From positions 1-64,000 of the forward strand of contig JABLUY010000152.1 in NCBI GenBank assembly GCA_013306675.1: a stretch of 64,000 bases of DNA, read 5' to 3'. The position numbers were made by a program, and so were the translations under genes. Within the stretch, counting starts at the first letter, position 1. Each line of letters opens with the position of its first letter. A model generated the notes under the pieces. That model did no database searches. It was not told the origin of the DNA and saw nothing but the letters and a program-made list of their open reading frames with translations. This DNA comes from Thraustochytrium sp. TN22. Lineage: Eukaryota; Sar; Bigyra; Thraustochytrida; Thraustochytriidae. This document shows, in pieces, positions 19,031 through 27,446 of this stretch.

Positions 19031-20266
19031 ATGCTGGCAGCAGCGGCGCGGCGCGGCGGCCGCGTCGCGCATTCGGTGCGACATGGCGCAGCAGCACCGG
19101 GTCGGCGCCGGGGGTCGCACGAGGCAGCAGGGGGCCGCGCGGAGACAACCACGTTGCGCGCGCTCGCGGAACTCGGCGAGGCCGACCCGGGCGCCCTGGA
19201 GCGCGTCGGCCGCGCCCTCAGCTCGCGCACGCTCGCCAACCTGCAGCGCGCTGTGCAGGAGCAGGCGCAGGCACTGCGGACGCAGACGCGGACGCAGACG
19301 CAGACGCGGACGCCGCAGCAACCCACCCGGCAGCAGCTGCTGCTCGTGGCGCTCGCGCCCATGCCGCTCTTCGTGGTCTTTGGCATCATCGACAACGCCA
19401 TCATGATTGTCGCAGGCGAGTACTTTGATGCCACGCTCGGCGTCACCTTTGGCATCTCCACCATGGCGGCCGCCGGCCTGGGCAACCTCGTCAGCGACGT
19501 CCTCGGCCTTGGCGTCGGTGGCGTCGTCGAGGCGCGCTTCGAGCGCATGGGGCTCATCCGCGAGCCGGGACTCACGCGCGCGCAGGAGGGCCTCGCCGTC
19601 GTGCGCCGCATGCGCGTCCTCGGCAACGCTGTCGGCGTCACTATTGGCTGCCTGCTCGGCATGTTCCCGCTGCTCTTCATGGACTTTGAACAGATCGCGC
19701 GCCGCAAGCGCCAGTCGCGCCTCAACGACCTCTTTACGGCCGTCATGGAGTTCGTCAACGAGGCGCTCCACGCCGAGTCCGCAACGCTCTTCATCGTAGA
19801 CGCCGACCGCCAGGAGCTCTGGACGCGCGTCTCTGTCGGCAGCGGCTCCGACGCCCACCACAAGATCCGCATCCCGCTCAATCACGGCCTCGTCGGCCAC
19901 TGCGCCACCACAGGCGACGTCATCAACCAGCCCACTTCTTCGGGCGGCTCCGAGCTGTGCACGCCCATCTTTGGCCGCACCGGCGACATCATTGGCGTCG
20001 TCCAGGTGTGCAACAAGAAGGGCGGTGCCAAGCGCTTCAAGGTCAAGGACGAGGTTGCGCTCGCTGCCATGTCCGCACACATTTCCTGTGCCATAGAGAG
20101 CGTCTTCGTCGACGCCGAGGCCGACCCGGGGGCTGCCTCCGAGCAGGCCGACCTCTTACGCGCGCTCAAGGCCAGCTTTGAGCACCACAACCACCATCTC
20201 CGCTTTGCCACTGAGCGTGCTGATGGTGGCCGTGTCGACCTCGTTGGCGGTGGACCTGGGCCTTGA
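19031..20266 (+). CDS. TMEM65 membrane domain fused to a GAF domain
   Basis: Intronless, 411 residues. The first 30 residues are Arg/Ala-rich without acidic residues until E31, as in a mitochondrial presequence. Residues about 102-218 match TMEM65: PLFVVFGIIDNAIMIVAG, GISTMAAAGLGNLVSDVLGL, and VLGNAVGVTIGCLLGMFPLL, making three membrane segments. Human TMEM65 is an inner-mitochondrial-membrane protein implicated in sodium-dependent calcium efflux. Residues about 230-375 form a GAF domain (LNDLFTAVMEFVNEALHAESATLFIVD, NHGLVGHCATTGDVINQP, DIIGVVQVCNKKGG). It carries N328-K329, F336 and D340-E341, which is exactly the NK-xn-F-x3-DE signature of cyclic-nucleotide-binding GAF domains in phosphodiesterases. 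The fusion suggests small-molecule gating of a mitochondrial transport function, which is inference. Confidence 0.9.
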   Translation: MLAAAARRGGRVAHSVRHGAAAPGRRRGSHEAAGGRAETTTLRALAELGEADPGALERVGRALSSRTLANLQRAVQEQAQALRTQTRTQTQTRTPQQPTRQQLLLVALAPMPLFVVFGIIDNAIMIVAGEYFDATLGVTFGISTMAAAGLGNLVSDVLGLGVGGVVEARFERMGLIREPGLTRAQEGLAVVRRMRVLGNAVGVTIGCLLGMFPLLFMDFEQIARRKRQSRLNDLFTAVMEFVNEALHAESATLFIVDADRQELWTRVSVGSGSDAHHKIRIPLNHGLVGHCATTGDVINQPTSSGGSELCTPIFGRTGDIIGVVQVCNKKGGAKRFKVKDEVALAAMSAHISCAIESVFVDAEADPGAASEQADLLRALKASFEHHNHHLRFATERADGGRVDLVGGGPGP

Positions 20267-20393
20267 CCGTGGGCTTCTAACTTATATCCAAAACGCGCAT
20301 TTGTACTCTCAAGAAAAAGAAACACAACACAACATGAGATGAGTTTTCCTTTGTTGTACCACTCTTTCTCTCTCTCTCTCTCTCTCTTTGACA
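20267..20393. other. Short convergent spacer with (CT)n run
   Basis: Only 127 bases separate the two stop codons. A CT dinucleotide run lies at about 20,366-20,389. Both transcripts' 3' ends must overlap or terminate here. Confidence 0.6.
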
Positions 20394-23300
20394 TCAAGCT
20401 TTGGCAACACCGTCAGCGCACGACAAGGAAAATTTGCGAATCACCGTGCCACTGCGACGACGATTGTGCAGCTTTAACTTCCCGTTCGAGGCGTCCATCC
20501 ACTGCAGCATGGCCACCGCAGGGCCATCCGCGCCATCGCCCGCGCCACCCTGTGGGAACTTGTGCATGGCGATACTCTCCAGCACGACGAGCCACGACGG
20601 CAAGTCGAGTAAGCCAGGCTCGGCGGACGTGGGGAGCGCCGCCTGGTACGCCTCGCGCAGCTGGCCGCGGCCCACGAGCGATGGCATGATATCAAAGTCC
20701 GCACACATTTGCACCAGGCCGTCCCACTCCATACCCTCGCGCACCGCGTGCACCATGGTGCGCTTGTCCAAGGTCGACCGCTGCTGCGCGCGTGGGTCGC
20801 GCTCGCGCCGCGCATACTGCGAGTACACCTCGCGAAGAGGCTTGCGCTCTTTGCGCCACAGCCGCGACCGCAGCACCTCGGACGCCGACCGCGGCCTCTC
20901 CTCCTCGACCTCGGCCTCGAAGCGCTCCAGCCCGTCCTCGTCGTCGTCTTGCTTGCCCTGGTTCTCCGGCGGCAAGGAGGAGGGCTCGCCCGTGCTCGTG
21001 GCATTGCCACGGCCCAGCACCACGCCCAGCTCCTCCGCGGCGTACTGCACCAGGGGCCCGTGCATGAGCAGACCATCCAGGCCGCCCACCAGCTGCATGC
21101 CAAGGTGCTCCAGGACCGCCACAAAGGCCTGCACGTCGAGACGCCCGCGTCGCCGGGACCGGTCCGCAAAGCTCGTAAAGATCACCTCGCAGTTCGCGCG
21201 CGTGAACCGGTGCGGCAGCACACCGGCCTGCCGGACGAAGTTGAACATGGTCGTGAACGAGATCGCCGCTGGCGACCCGGTGTCAGGCTGCAGCGCGTCA
21301 AAGAGCGCGCTCCAAGGGCCGTACTCCTCCACGGCCGCCTGAGCCGCCACCGCCGCCGGCGCTGCCGGGTCCACGACGCTCGTCGTGCCGAGCCTGCTGC
21401 CGCTCACGCTCACGGACGGCCCGGTCGAGGGGCGCTGCTGCCGCCGCGTCTCGGAGACCCTTGACTCGCCGGCGGACCCGGACCGCTTGCGGGCCGCCGC
21501 GGACGCCACGGGCGTCGACACGGCGACGCGGCCAGCGCTCGTGGCCGGCCGCTGCACGGGTGTCGCCACGCTCAGCGCGTGCTCCAGGCGCGCCACCTGC
21601 GTCTGCAGCTGCAGGCGGTCGCCCTCGGCGCGCTCGAGGCGGTCCTCGAGACGCGACCGCGACGCCGTCAGCGCCTTGATGACCATGCGGTACTCGGTCT
21701 CCAGCTGCGCCTTGATGGTCTCCGTGCGGTGCGCCTGCCCGCGCGCCGCCTCGCGCCGCTCCTCCTCGAGCGCCTCGCTGAGCTGCGCCACGCGTGCGCG
21801 CAGGCTCTCCACCCCGTTCGGGCCCTCCGCCTCCTGGCACTCGTCGCGCAGCCCGCGGATCACCTTCTCCTGCTCGTGCGCCACTGTGCAGACCTCCTCG
21901 TACTCGCGCGACAGCGACTCCAGCCGCTGCGTCGCCTTTTGCGCGTCCAGGTCGCGCGCGTGCGTGCGGCTCTCCATGTGCACAATCTCGTCGCGTAGCG
22001 ACTGGCTCTCGGCTCGCGATTGGCCCAGATTCGACCGCGTCACCTCCAGCTCCTGCTCCAGCTCCTGGATGCGCCCGATCGCCTGCTCCAGCTCCGCGAA
22101 CGTCCCGTCTGCGTGCTCCTTGTCGAACCGCAGCGCCGCCAGCTCGCCCTCCAGCTGGGCGCGCTCGTTGCGCTCGCGCGCCAGGGCCGTCCGCAATTCC
22201 GATGCCAGCTCCGCGCCCTCTGTCTGCGTCAGCTCCTCCAGAGCCTGCTCCAGCTCCTCCTGCGCCTGCTCCAGCTGCGCCTGCGTCTCGCACTGCACGC
22301 GCCGCGTCTCCTCCAGCTGCGCTTGCGTCGACTCCTGCGCATCGCGCGCCTCCTCCAAAAGGCCCTTGGTCTCTGCATGCGCCCGCTGCGCCTCCTCTAG
22401 CGACGCCTGCAGGTCCGCGAGCTCCGTCTGCACCGTCAGGACGCCCTCCAGCGCCGCGTCAGACTCGTTTTGCAGCCGGCTGTTGTCCTCCTTGAGCGCG
22501 CGGACCTCCTGCTCCAGCAGGGCCGCCTTGTCGAGCGCAAGACGCTCCGCCGCGCTGGCCTCGGTTTGCAGCCTGCTGTTCTCCTCCTTGAGCGCGTCAC
22601 GTTCCTTCTCCAGGCCCGCCTTGTCTTGCGTGGCCTGCTCTGCTGCCCCCGAATCGTCCTGCAGTTTGGCCTTGAGCGCGCGCAAGTCCTCCTCCAACGC
22701 GACCTTGTCGCGGAGAGCCTCTTGCAGCGTGGTGGTCTCCTCCTTGAGCGCCGCTAGCTCCTTCTCCAGAGCGGCCTTGTCGCGCGCTGCGCGCTCTGCC
22801 GCCTCGCGCGTCGCGCTCGCCTCGCTGCTCGCGTGCGCCTCGCTCTCACGTGCAAGACTCCGGCTGGCCTCCAGCTTCGTCTTGAGCGTCTCGGCCTCGG
22901 CCTGGAGCTTGCGCGTCTCTTCGGCCGTGGAGGCCCTTAGCGCGCTCAGCTTGGCATCGAGGTCGGCCCGGGAAATCGCCAGCGCGTCCACCTCAGCGCG
23001 GAGCTCGGTCTCCGCCGCCTGCGCCGCCTGGAGCTCGGTGCGAAGTTTGCTTTCTGTGGCCTCGGCCGCCACGGTCTCGGCGTGCAGCTTGGCTTCGGCT
23101 GCCTGGAGCTCGGCGCGGAGCTCCGTCTCCGTGGACTTGGCCGCCGCGGTCTCGGCAAGAAGGTTGACTCCGGTCGCCTCGACCTCGGCGCGGAGCGTGG
23201 CGATCTCGGCGGCGCGCTTGGCAAGCTCGTCCGCTCCGTCCGACTGGAGCGCGCTCTCGCTGGCCTGCGCCGACTCGAGCGCGGCCTGGAGACTCGCTTC

Positions 23301-25490
23301 CCGCTTCTTGGCGGCGTTGAGCTCGGCGAGGAGCTTGATGGCCTCGTTCGTTTTGGCGGCAGCGCTCGCCGTGGAGGCGTCGAGACTCGCCCGGAGCGTG
23401 GCGAGCTGGACGTTGAGGTCCTCGGCGTCTGCCTCGCGCTCGACGTCCCTTCGCTGGGCCTGGTCAAGGTGGTTCTTGAGCTCCTCGGCCTGGCGGTCGA
23501 GCTCGGCCCGGTCGAGGCCCGCCTTGTGCTTGGCTTGGAGGAGCTCGTCCCTGAGGTCCGCGAGCTCGTCCGCCCGGCTGACGTGCTCCTTCTGAAGGTC
23601 GGCGTGGTCCGTTTTCAGGTCGGCGAGCTCGTCCTTGAGCCTCGCGAGCTCCTGGTCGGCGGCCTCGCGGAGCGAGCCCTCGTGCTCGGCGCGGGCAAGG
23701 GCGTCGTCGAGGTCGGCGCGCAAGGCGTCGGAGCGGTCGTCGAGGACCTCGACCGTGGCGGGCCCGTGGCGACGCCCGAGGCGTACTTGCTCCAGGAGGT
23801 CACGGTTGACAGGGCTGGGCGAGACGTCACGGTCTGGGGAGGGCGGCTGCGGCGGCGCGGGCAGCACGTCAGCGTCGGAGGCGCCGTCGCGCAGGCGCTG
23901 CAGCGCCTCGCGCGCGCAGACGCGCACGGAGTCGTCCTCGTCCCAGATGTCGCGGTCGGGGCTGAGGAGGGCGTCCAACGCGTTGGCGGTGTCGCGGGCC
24001 TCGGGCCGCACGGAGGCCAGCCAGGCGGACGCGTCGGCGTGGTCGAGCAGGCTGTGCAGCAGGTGCACGGCGTCGGCAAGCGCCTCGGCGTCGGCGTCGA
24101 GGTCGGCGAGCGAGGTGCAGACGACCTGGAGCGCGCCGGCGTCGGCGGCGAGGCGGCGCAGGTCGGTCGCGGCGTCTCGTGGGCGCAGGGCCGGCGCCGA
24201 GGCGAGCAGGGCGGCCAGGACGGCGAGGCCCTTGGTGCGCGCGGCGAGGTCGATGCCGCGGCGCGCGAGCGCGACGCAGAGCGCGCGCACGAGGTCTGCG
24301 ACGGGGCCGGCCTTGCGGGCGTCCTCGAGCAGCTTCTCGAGCTCGAAGATGACAAAGTAGAGCGCCGCGCAGACCGGAGCGACGACCTGCGGGTCGCAGG
24401 AGGGGCGCGCGAGCGCGGCGCTCATGGCGACCAGGCCGCCCTCGAGCAGGATGCGTTGCTTGTTGGACTCCTCGAGCGCGAGCGCGCGCAGGACCTTGGC
24501 GGCGGCGCGCGCCGCGCGATCTTGCTGCGGCACATTTAGAGCGACGGCCTGGAGGCCACCGGGGGCGGTCGCCTGCAGCGCGGCGGCGCTGGCGCGGATT
24601 GCGCCGTCGGCCCCGAGGCGCGCCCGGCAAGCGGCGACGCTGGCGAGACCGGCGAGCGCGTGAAGCGCGTCAACGAGGAGGTTCCCGTCGCTGTGCTCGA
24701 GGGCGGCGTGCGCAAAGCCCGCGAGCGTGCGCGCGAGCCCGGCCTCGGCGAGCTTGGCCTTGTTCTCGTCGCAATAGCTGAGCGCCTGCGTCAGGGCGCA
24801 GACCTGGGCGGCCACGTGTGCGTCCTCCAGGTCGAGGGTCGGCAGCAGGACGTCCACGCAGCGCTCCACGTCGAGGGAGATGAGACTGACGCCGCGGCCG
24901 CTCAGCAGGGCGAGCGCCGCAGGCGCGCGCGCGCGCGCGCGCACAATGGGCAGCTGCGCAAGGTGCGCGATGACGCCCGTGGCGCCTCGCGTGTGCGCGA
25001 TCTCGGGCAGCGGCTCCTCGCGGTCCGTTTCTTCCTCGTCCTCCTCCTCGTCGTCGTCAACGTCGTCGTCGTCGTCACCACCGCCGCCGCCGCCGCCGCC
25101 GCCGAAGCCGCCGCCGTTGTCTTCCTGGGGGTCACTCCTGTTGCCATTCATGAGCTCATCGAGGTCGGCCTGGTCGCGCTCGCCGGCGTTGTTGCTGCGC
25201 ATCCCGCTGTCAAAGCTGGCGCTGCTGCCGCCACTGCTGACTTGGTCGCCGACCGGGCCCGGTCCCGCGGCTCTCCTGGCCTCGAGCGCGGCCTTGGCGG
25301 CGCCCACGTGCAGGTGCGGCGCGGCGTGGCGGCGCTCGAGCGCGTCGGCGCTCTTGCGCCTCGCAAGCGCGCGCTCGGGGCTGTCACTGCCGCCCATGCC
25401 GCGCGGCAGGGCCAGGCCGAAGTCCGGGTCGGCGGACACGCCCGAGTCGCTGAAGTCGCTCAGCTCGTCCAGGGCCGCCGCCGCCTCCAT
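20394..25490 (-). CDS. 1698-residue ARM-like / long coiled-coil protein
   Basis: Intronless gene, start ATG at 25490. The N-terminal 160 residues are disordered, with a Gly run followed by an Asp/Glu run around residues 128-158. Residues about 165-520 are Ala/Leu-rich helical repeats resembling armadillo/HEAT units (VAAQVCALTQALSYCDENKAKLAEAG, AAKVLRALALEESNKQRILLEGG). Residues about 570-1310 form an almost unbroken acidic coiled coil containing many short duplications of the type LRAELQAAEAKLHAETVAAE. The C-terminal 310 residues are globular. Around residues 1400-1460 an EF-hand-like helical pair is suggested by FTRANCEVIFTSFADRSRRRGRLDVQAFVAVLEHLGM, followed by a second helical unit near LVQMCADFDIMPSLVGRGQLREAY. 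The layout resembles centrosomal or ciliary scaffold proteins, but I cannot assign an orthologue. Confidence 0.85.
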   Translation of the reverse strand: MEAAAALDELSDFSDSGVSADPDFGLALPRGMGGSDSPERALARRKSADALERRHAAPHLHVGAAKAALEARRAAGPGPVGDQVSSGGSSASFDSGMRSNNAGERDQADLDELMNGNRSDPQEDNGGGFGGGGGGGGGDDDDDVDDDEEEDEEETDREEPLPEIAHTRGATGVIAHLAQLPIVRARARAPAALALLSGRGVSLISLDVERCVDVLLPTLDLEDAHVAAQVCALTQALSYCDENKAKLAEAGLARTLAGFAHAALEHSDGNLLVDALHALAGLASVAACRARLGADGAIRASAAALQATAPGGLQAVALNVPQQDRAARAAAKVLRALALEESNKQRILLEGGLVAMSAALARPSCDPQVVAPVCAALYFVIFELEKLLEDARKAGPVADLVRALCVALARRGIDLAARTKGLAVLAALLASAPALRPRDAATDLRRLAADAGALQVVCTSLADLDADAEALADAVHLLHSLLDHADASAWLASVRPEARDTANALDALLSPDRDIWDEDDSVRVCAREALQRLRDGASDADVLPAPPQPPSPDRDVSPSPVNRDLLEQVRLGRRHGPATVEVLDDRSDALRADLDDALARAEHEGSLREAADQELARLKDELADLKTDHADLQKEHVSRADELADLRDELLQAKHKAGLDRAELDRQAEELKNHLDQAQRRDVEREADAEDLNVQLATLRASLDASTASAAAKTNEAIKLLAELNAAKKREASLQAALESAQASESALQSDGADELAKRAAEIATLRAEVEATGVNLLAETAAAKSTETELRAELQAAEAKLHAETVAAEATESKLRTELQAAQAAETELRAEVDALAISRADLDAKLSALRASTAEETRKLQAEAETLKTKLEASRSLARESEAHASSEASATREAAERAARDKAALEKELAALKEETTTLQEALRDKVALEEDLRALKAKLQDDSGAAEQATQDKAGLEKERDALKEENSRLQTEASAAERLALDKAALLEQEVRALKEDNSRLQNESDAALEGVLTVQTELADLQASLEEAQRAHAETKGLLEEARDAQESTQAQLEETRRVQCETQAQLEQAQEELEQALEELTQTEGAELASELRTALARERNERAQLEGELAALRFDKEHADGTFAELEQAIGRIQELEQELEVTRSNLGQSRAESQSLRDEIVHMESRTHARDLDAQKATQRLESLSREYEEVCTVAHEQEKVIRGLRDECQEAEGPNGVESLRARVAQLSEALEEERREAARGQAHRTETIKAQLETEYRMVIKALTASRSRLEDRLERAEGDRLQLQTQVARLEHALSVATPVQRPATSAGRVAVSTPVASAAARKRSGSAGESRVSETRRQQRPSTGPSVSVSGSRLGTTSVVDPAAPAAVAAQAAVEEYGPWSALFDALQPDTGSPAAISFTTMFNFVRQAGVLPHRFTRANCEVIFTSFADRSRRRGRLDVQAFVAVLEHLGMQLVGGLDGLLMHGPLVQYAAEELGVVLGRGNATSTGEPSSLPPENQGKQDDDEDGLERFEAEVEEERPRSASEVLRSRLWRKERKPLREVYSQYARRERDPRAQQRSTLDKRTMVHAVREGMEWDGLVQMCADFDIMPSLVGRGQLREAYQAALPTSAEPGLLDLPSWLVVLESIAMHKFPQGGAGDGADGPAVAMLQWMDASNGKLKLHNRRRSGTVIRKFSLSCADGVAKA

Positions 25491-26300
25491 GGCTGCGTCC
25501 TGGTCGCCGATTCCCTGATTGCTCGCCGCTCACGTGATTTTTGTCCATGGCCCACGCGCGCACGAGCGCACGCCACAAAGGCCGCAAAGCCAAACAAAAG
25601 CCAAAAGCCAAAAGCCAAAAGCAAAGGAATGCAAGGCAAAGCCAAGCCAAGCCAAGCCAAAGCAGCGGTGATTGGGCGGCAGCAAAGGCGAGGCCGTTGA
25701 AGAGGCCGCGTACCCTGTGTGCGCCCCAACGGTGTGCGAACGGGGACCCCGGTTCCTGGCGATGGTCCCACTGCAGCAGTGATGGTGATCAGCCTGCTGA
25801 GCTCTGTCTCAGCCTGCCAGTGGTGTCACGTTCTCTGCCTGATTGGGAGGTGAGCTTGTCTGTGTAGATGCTGAGGATGTGTTTGTTCATGAAGCTACAG
25901 AAGATATGGAAAAACAGGGGGAAGGATGGAACAGGAGGCGAGCGGGCCTGCGCTGCGCGCGCTGCGCTACAACGCGCTCGGCGCGGTGTTCATTAAATGC
26001 TGCGCGCACTCTAGCTAGCTAGCTAGTACGCCGGACTGGACACAGCAGGTCCGCTCGCTAGAATAATTGTGTGGCATCGGCACGCTGCTTGCTGGCGTGC
26101 AATCTTGCGCGCGGGTGGATGGAAAGATGTATGATACGACAGGAGTGACTGTCTGTCTGCTGTCTGGTGGGGCGAGACCACCGCTCGTGGTCGGGCGGAT
26201 GGAGAGGCGGGGGTTATCTACAGAGAAGGAAAGCAGCAGGCAGGCAGGCAGCAGGCTGCGCGCCGAAAGTGAACGGAAGAAAAAAGGGGAGTTGGTGTGA
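25491..26300. other. Spacer upstream of coiled-coil gene
   Basis: About 800 bases with no supported gene. Positions 25,595-25,665 repeat AAAGCCAAAAGCC and AAGCCAAGCC units (period about 5-7). The left half presumably holds the promoter of the coiled-coil gene, the right half the 3' flank of the zinc-finger gene. A (CTAG)n run sits at 26,012-26,026. Confidence 0.45.
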
Positions 26301-26671
26301 CTAGCGCATGCGGCGCGCTGCAGCCCGGCGGCGCTGGCGCTGCATGTGATAGAGCGTGACAAAGGACAGGTGGCACTCCCCCGAGCAAAAGGAGAGGCGG
26401 AGCGCCTCGCGACCGACCGGGTCGTCCACGCCGGGCGGCTGCACAAAGGGAAACACGGTGTTGCAGTGGCGGCAGTTGCGGAACTCGCCGGCGACGTCGC
26501 AGTCCATGTCGTCGAGCACGGAGCGGCTGTAGCAGCGGGAGAGTTCCGGTGCGGACTTGGCCGCCATGGAGCTGACCGAGGCCCGCGGCAGGGGCGCGCT
26601 CGTGCCGGCGCGGGGGCGCGCGGGCTGACCGTGCTGGCCCCAGAAGCGATCGAGGTGCCAGTTGCTGTTCT

Positions 26672-26703
<32 letters not shown>

Positions 26704-27446
26704 TGCCAGCGGCGGTTGGCGCTCGTCTGCTGGCGCGAGGGGAAGCGAACCTGACTGATGTCGGTCTGCTGGTCCTGATGTGGTGCCGGGCCCTGGTCCC
26801 CGGCCGGAACCGGGCACTCTCCGCCAAATCCGGCGCCGGCGCCACTGCAGCTGCTGCTGCTGCTATTGTACGAGTTGAGAGCACGAAAGAGGCCGCTCCG
26901 CTTGGGCGCGCGGAACATTTCGGCCTCGGCCTCGGCCTTGGTCTCGGCGCCGCTGCAGGTGCTAAAGGCCTTGGCGCGCGCGAAGAGCGGCGAGCGTGCG
27001 CGCTCGAGCTCGCGCTCGAGCTCGCGCTCTCGCTGGTCGCCCTCCTCGGCCTCGTCCTCGTCCGCCTCTGTCCGGAGAGTGGGCTGCTGGTCCCTGAGTC
27101 CCGCGGCGGCGCACGCGTTCGCCTCTCGCTCCCAGCTCGCCGCGCTGCACGCCGTGGCAGGTCCGCAGCTCTCCTCCTCCAGCTGCTCCTCCGCGCCGTC
27201 GTCCTCCTCGGCCTCGGCGTCCTCCTCCTCCTCGCCCGCGTCCTCCGCGTCGCGCGCTGTGCCGGCCTCGCCCTCGTGGAGCTGGCCCAGGCCCATCCAC
27301 CCCATCATCATCGCGGCCGCCCGCGCGCTGCGCGCCGCCGCGCAGTGCGCGTTGCCGCCGCCCGCGAGCACGTCCTCCTCGGGGCCGGGCGCCGCGCCGC
27401 CGCCCTTGCCGCGCGCGCCCTCGCGCGCCGCCGCGCGCAGTTCCAT
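26301..27446 (-). CDS. Acidic low-complexity protein with FCS-type zinc finger
   Basis: A 381-residue frame taken from the ATG at 27446; an earlier in-frame Met at 27533 adds only Arg/Gly-rich sequence. The first 220 residues are low complexity, with Glu/Asp/Ala tracts and an ERELERELERARS helix. A Ser/Asn-rich part follows, including a run of Ser near residue 240. The only ordered module is at the C-terminus: Cys325-x2-Cys328, 25 residues, then FCSGEC with Cys354 and Cys358, followed by a basic tail (RQRRRAAARRMR). C-x2-C plus FCS-x2-C is the pattern of plant FLZ (FCS-like zinc finger) and MYM-type fingers, which bind proteins such as SnRK1 subunits in plants. The spacer is longer than usual, so the family call is tentative. 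The reading frame itself is well supported by the Cys pattern and stop-free length. Confidence 0.65.

Noticed and set aside
19031-19148. Extended start of the dolichyl-diphosphatase at 19148
   Set aside because: It would overlap the start of the divergent TMEM65-GAF gene and add 115 low-complexity residues absent from the family; the ATG at 18803 gives a family-typical length.
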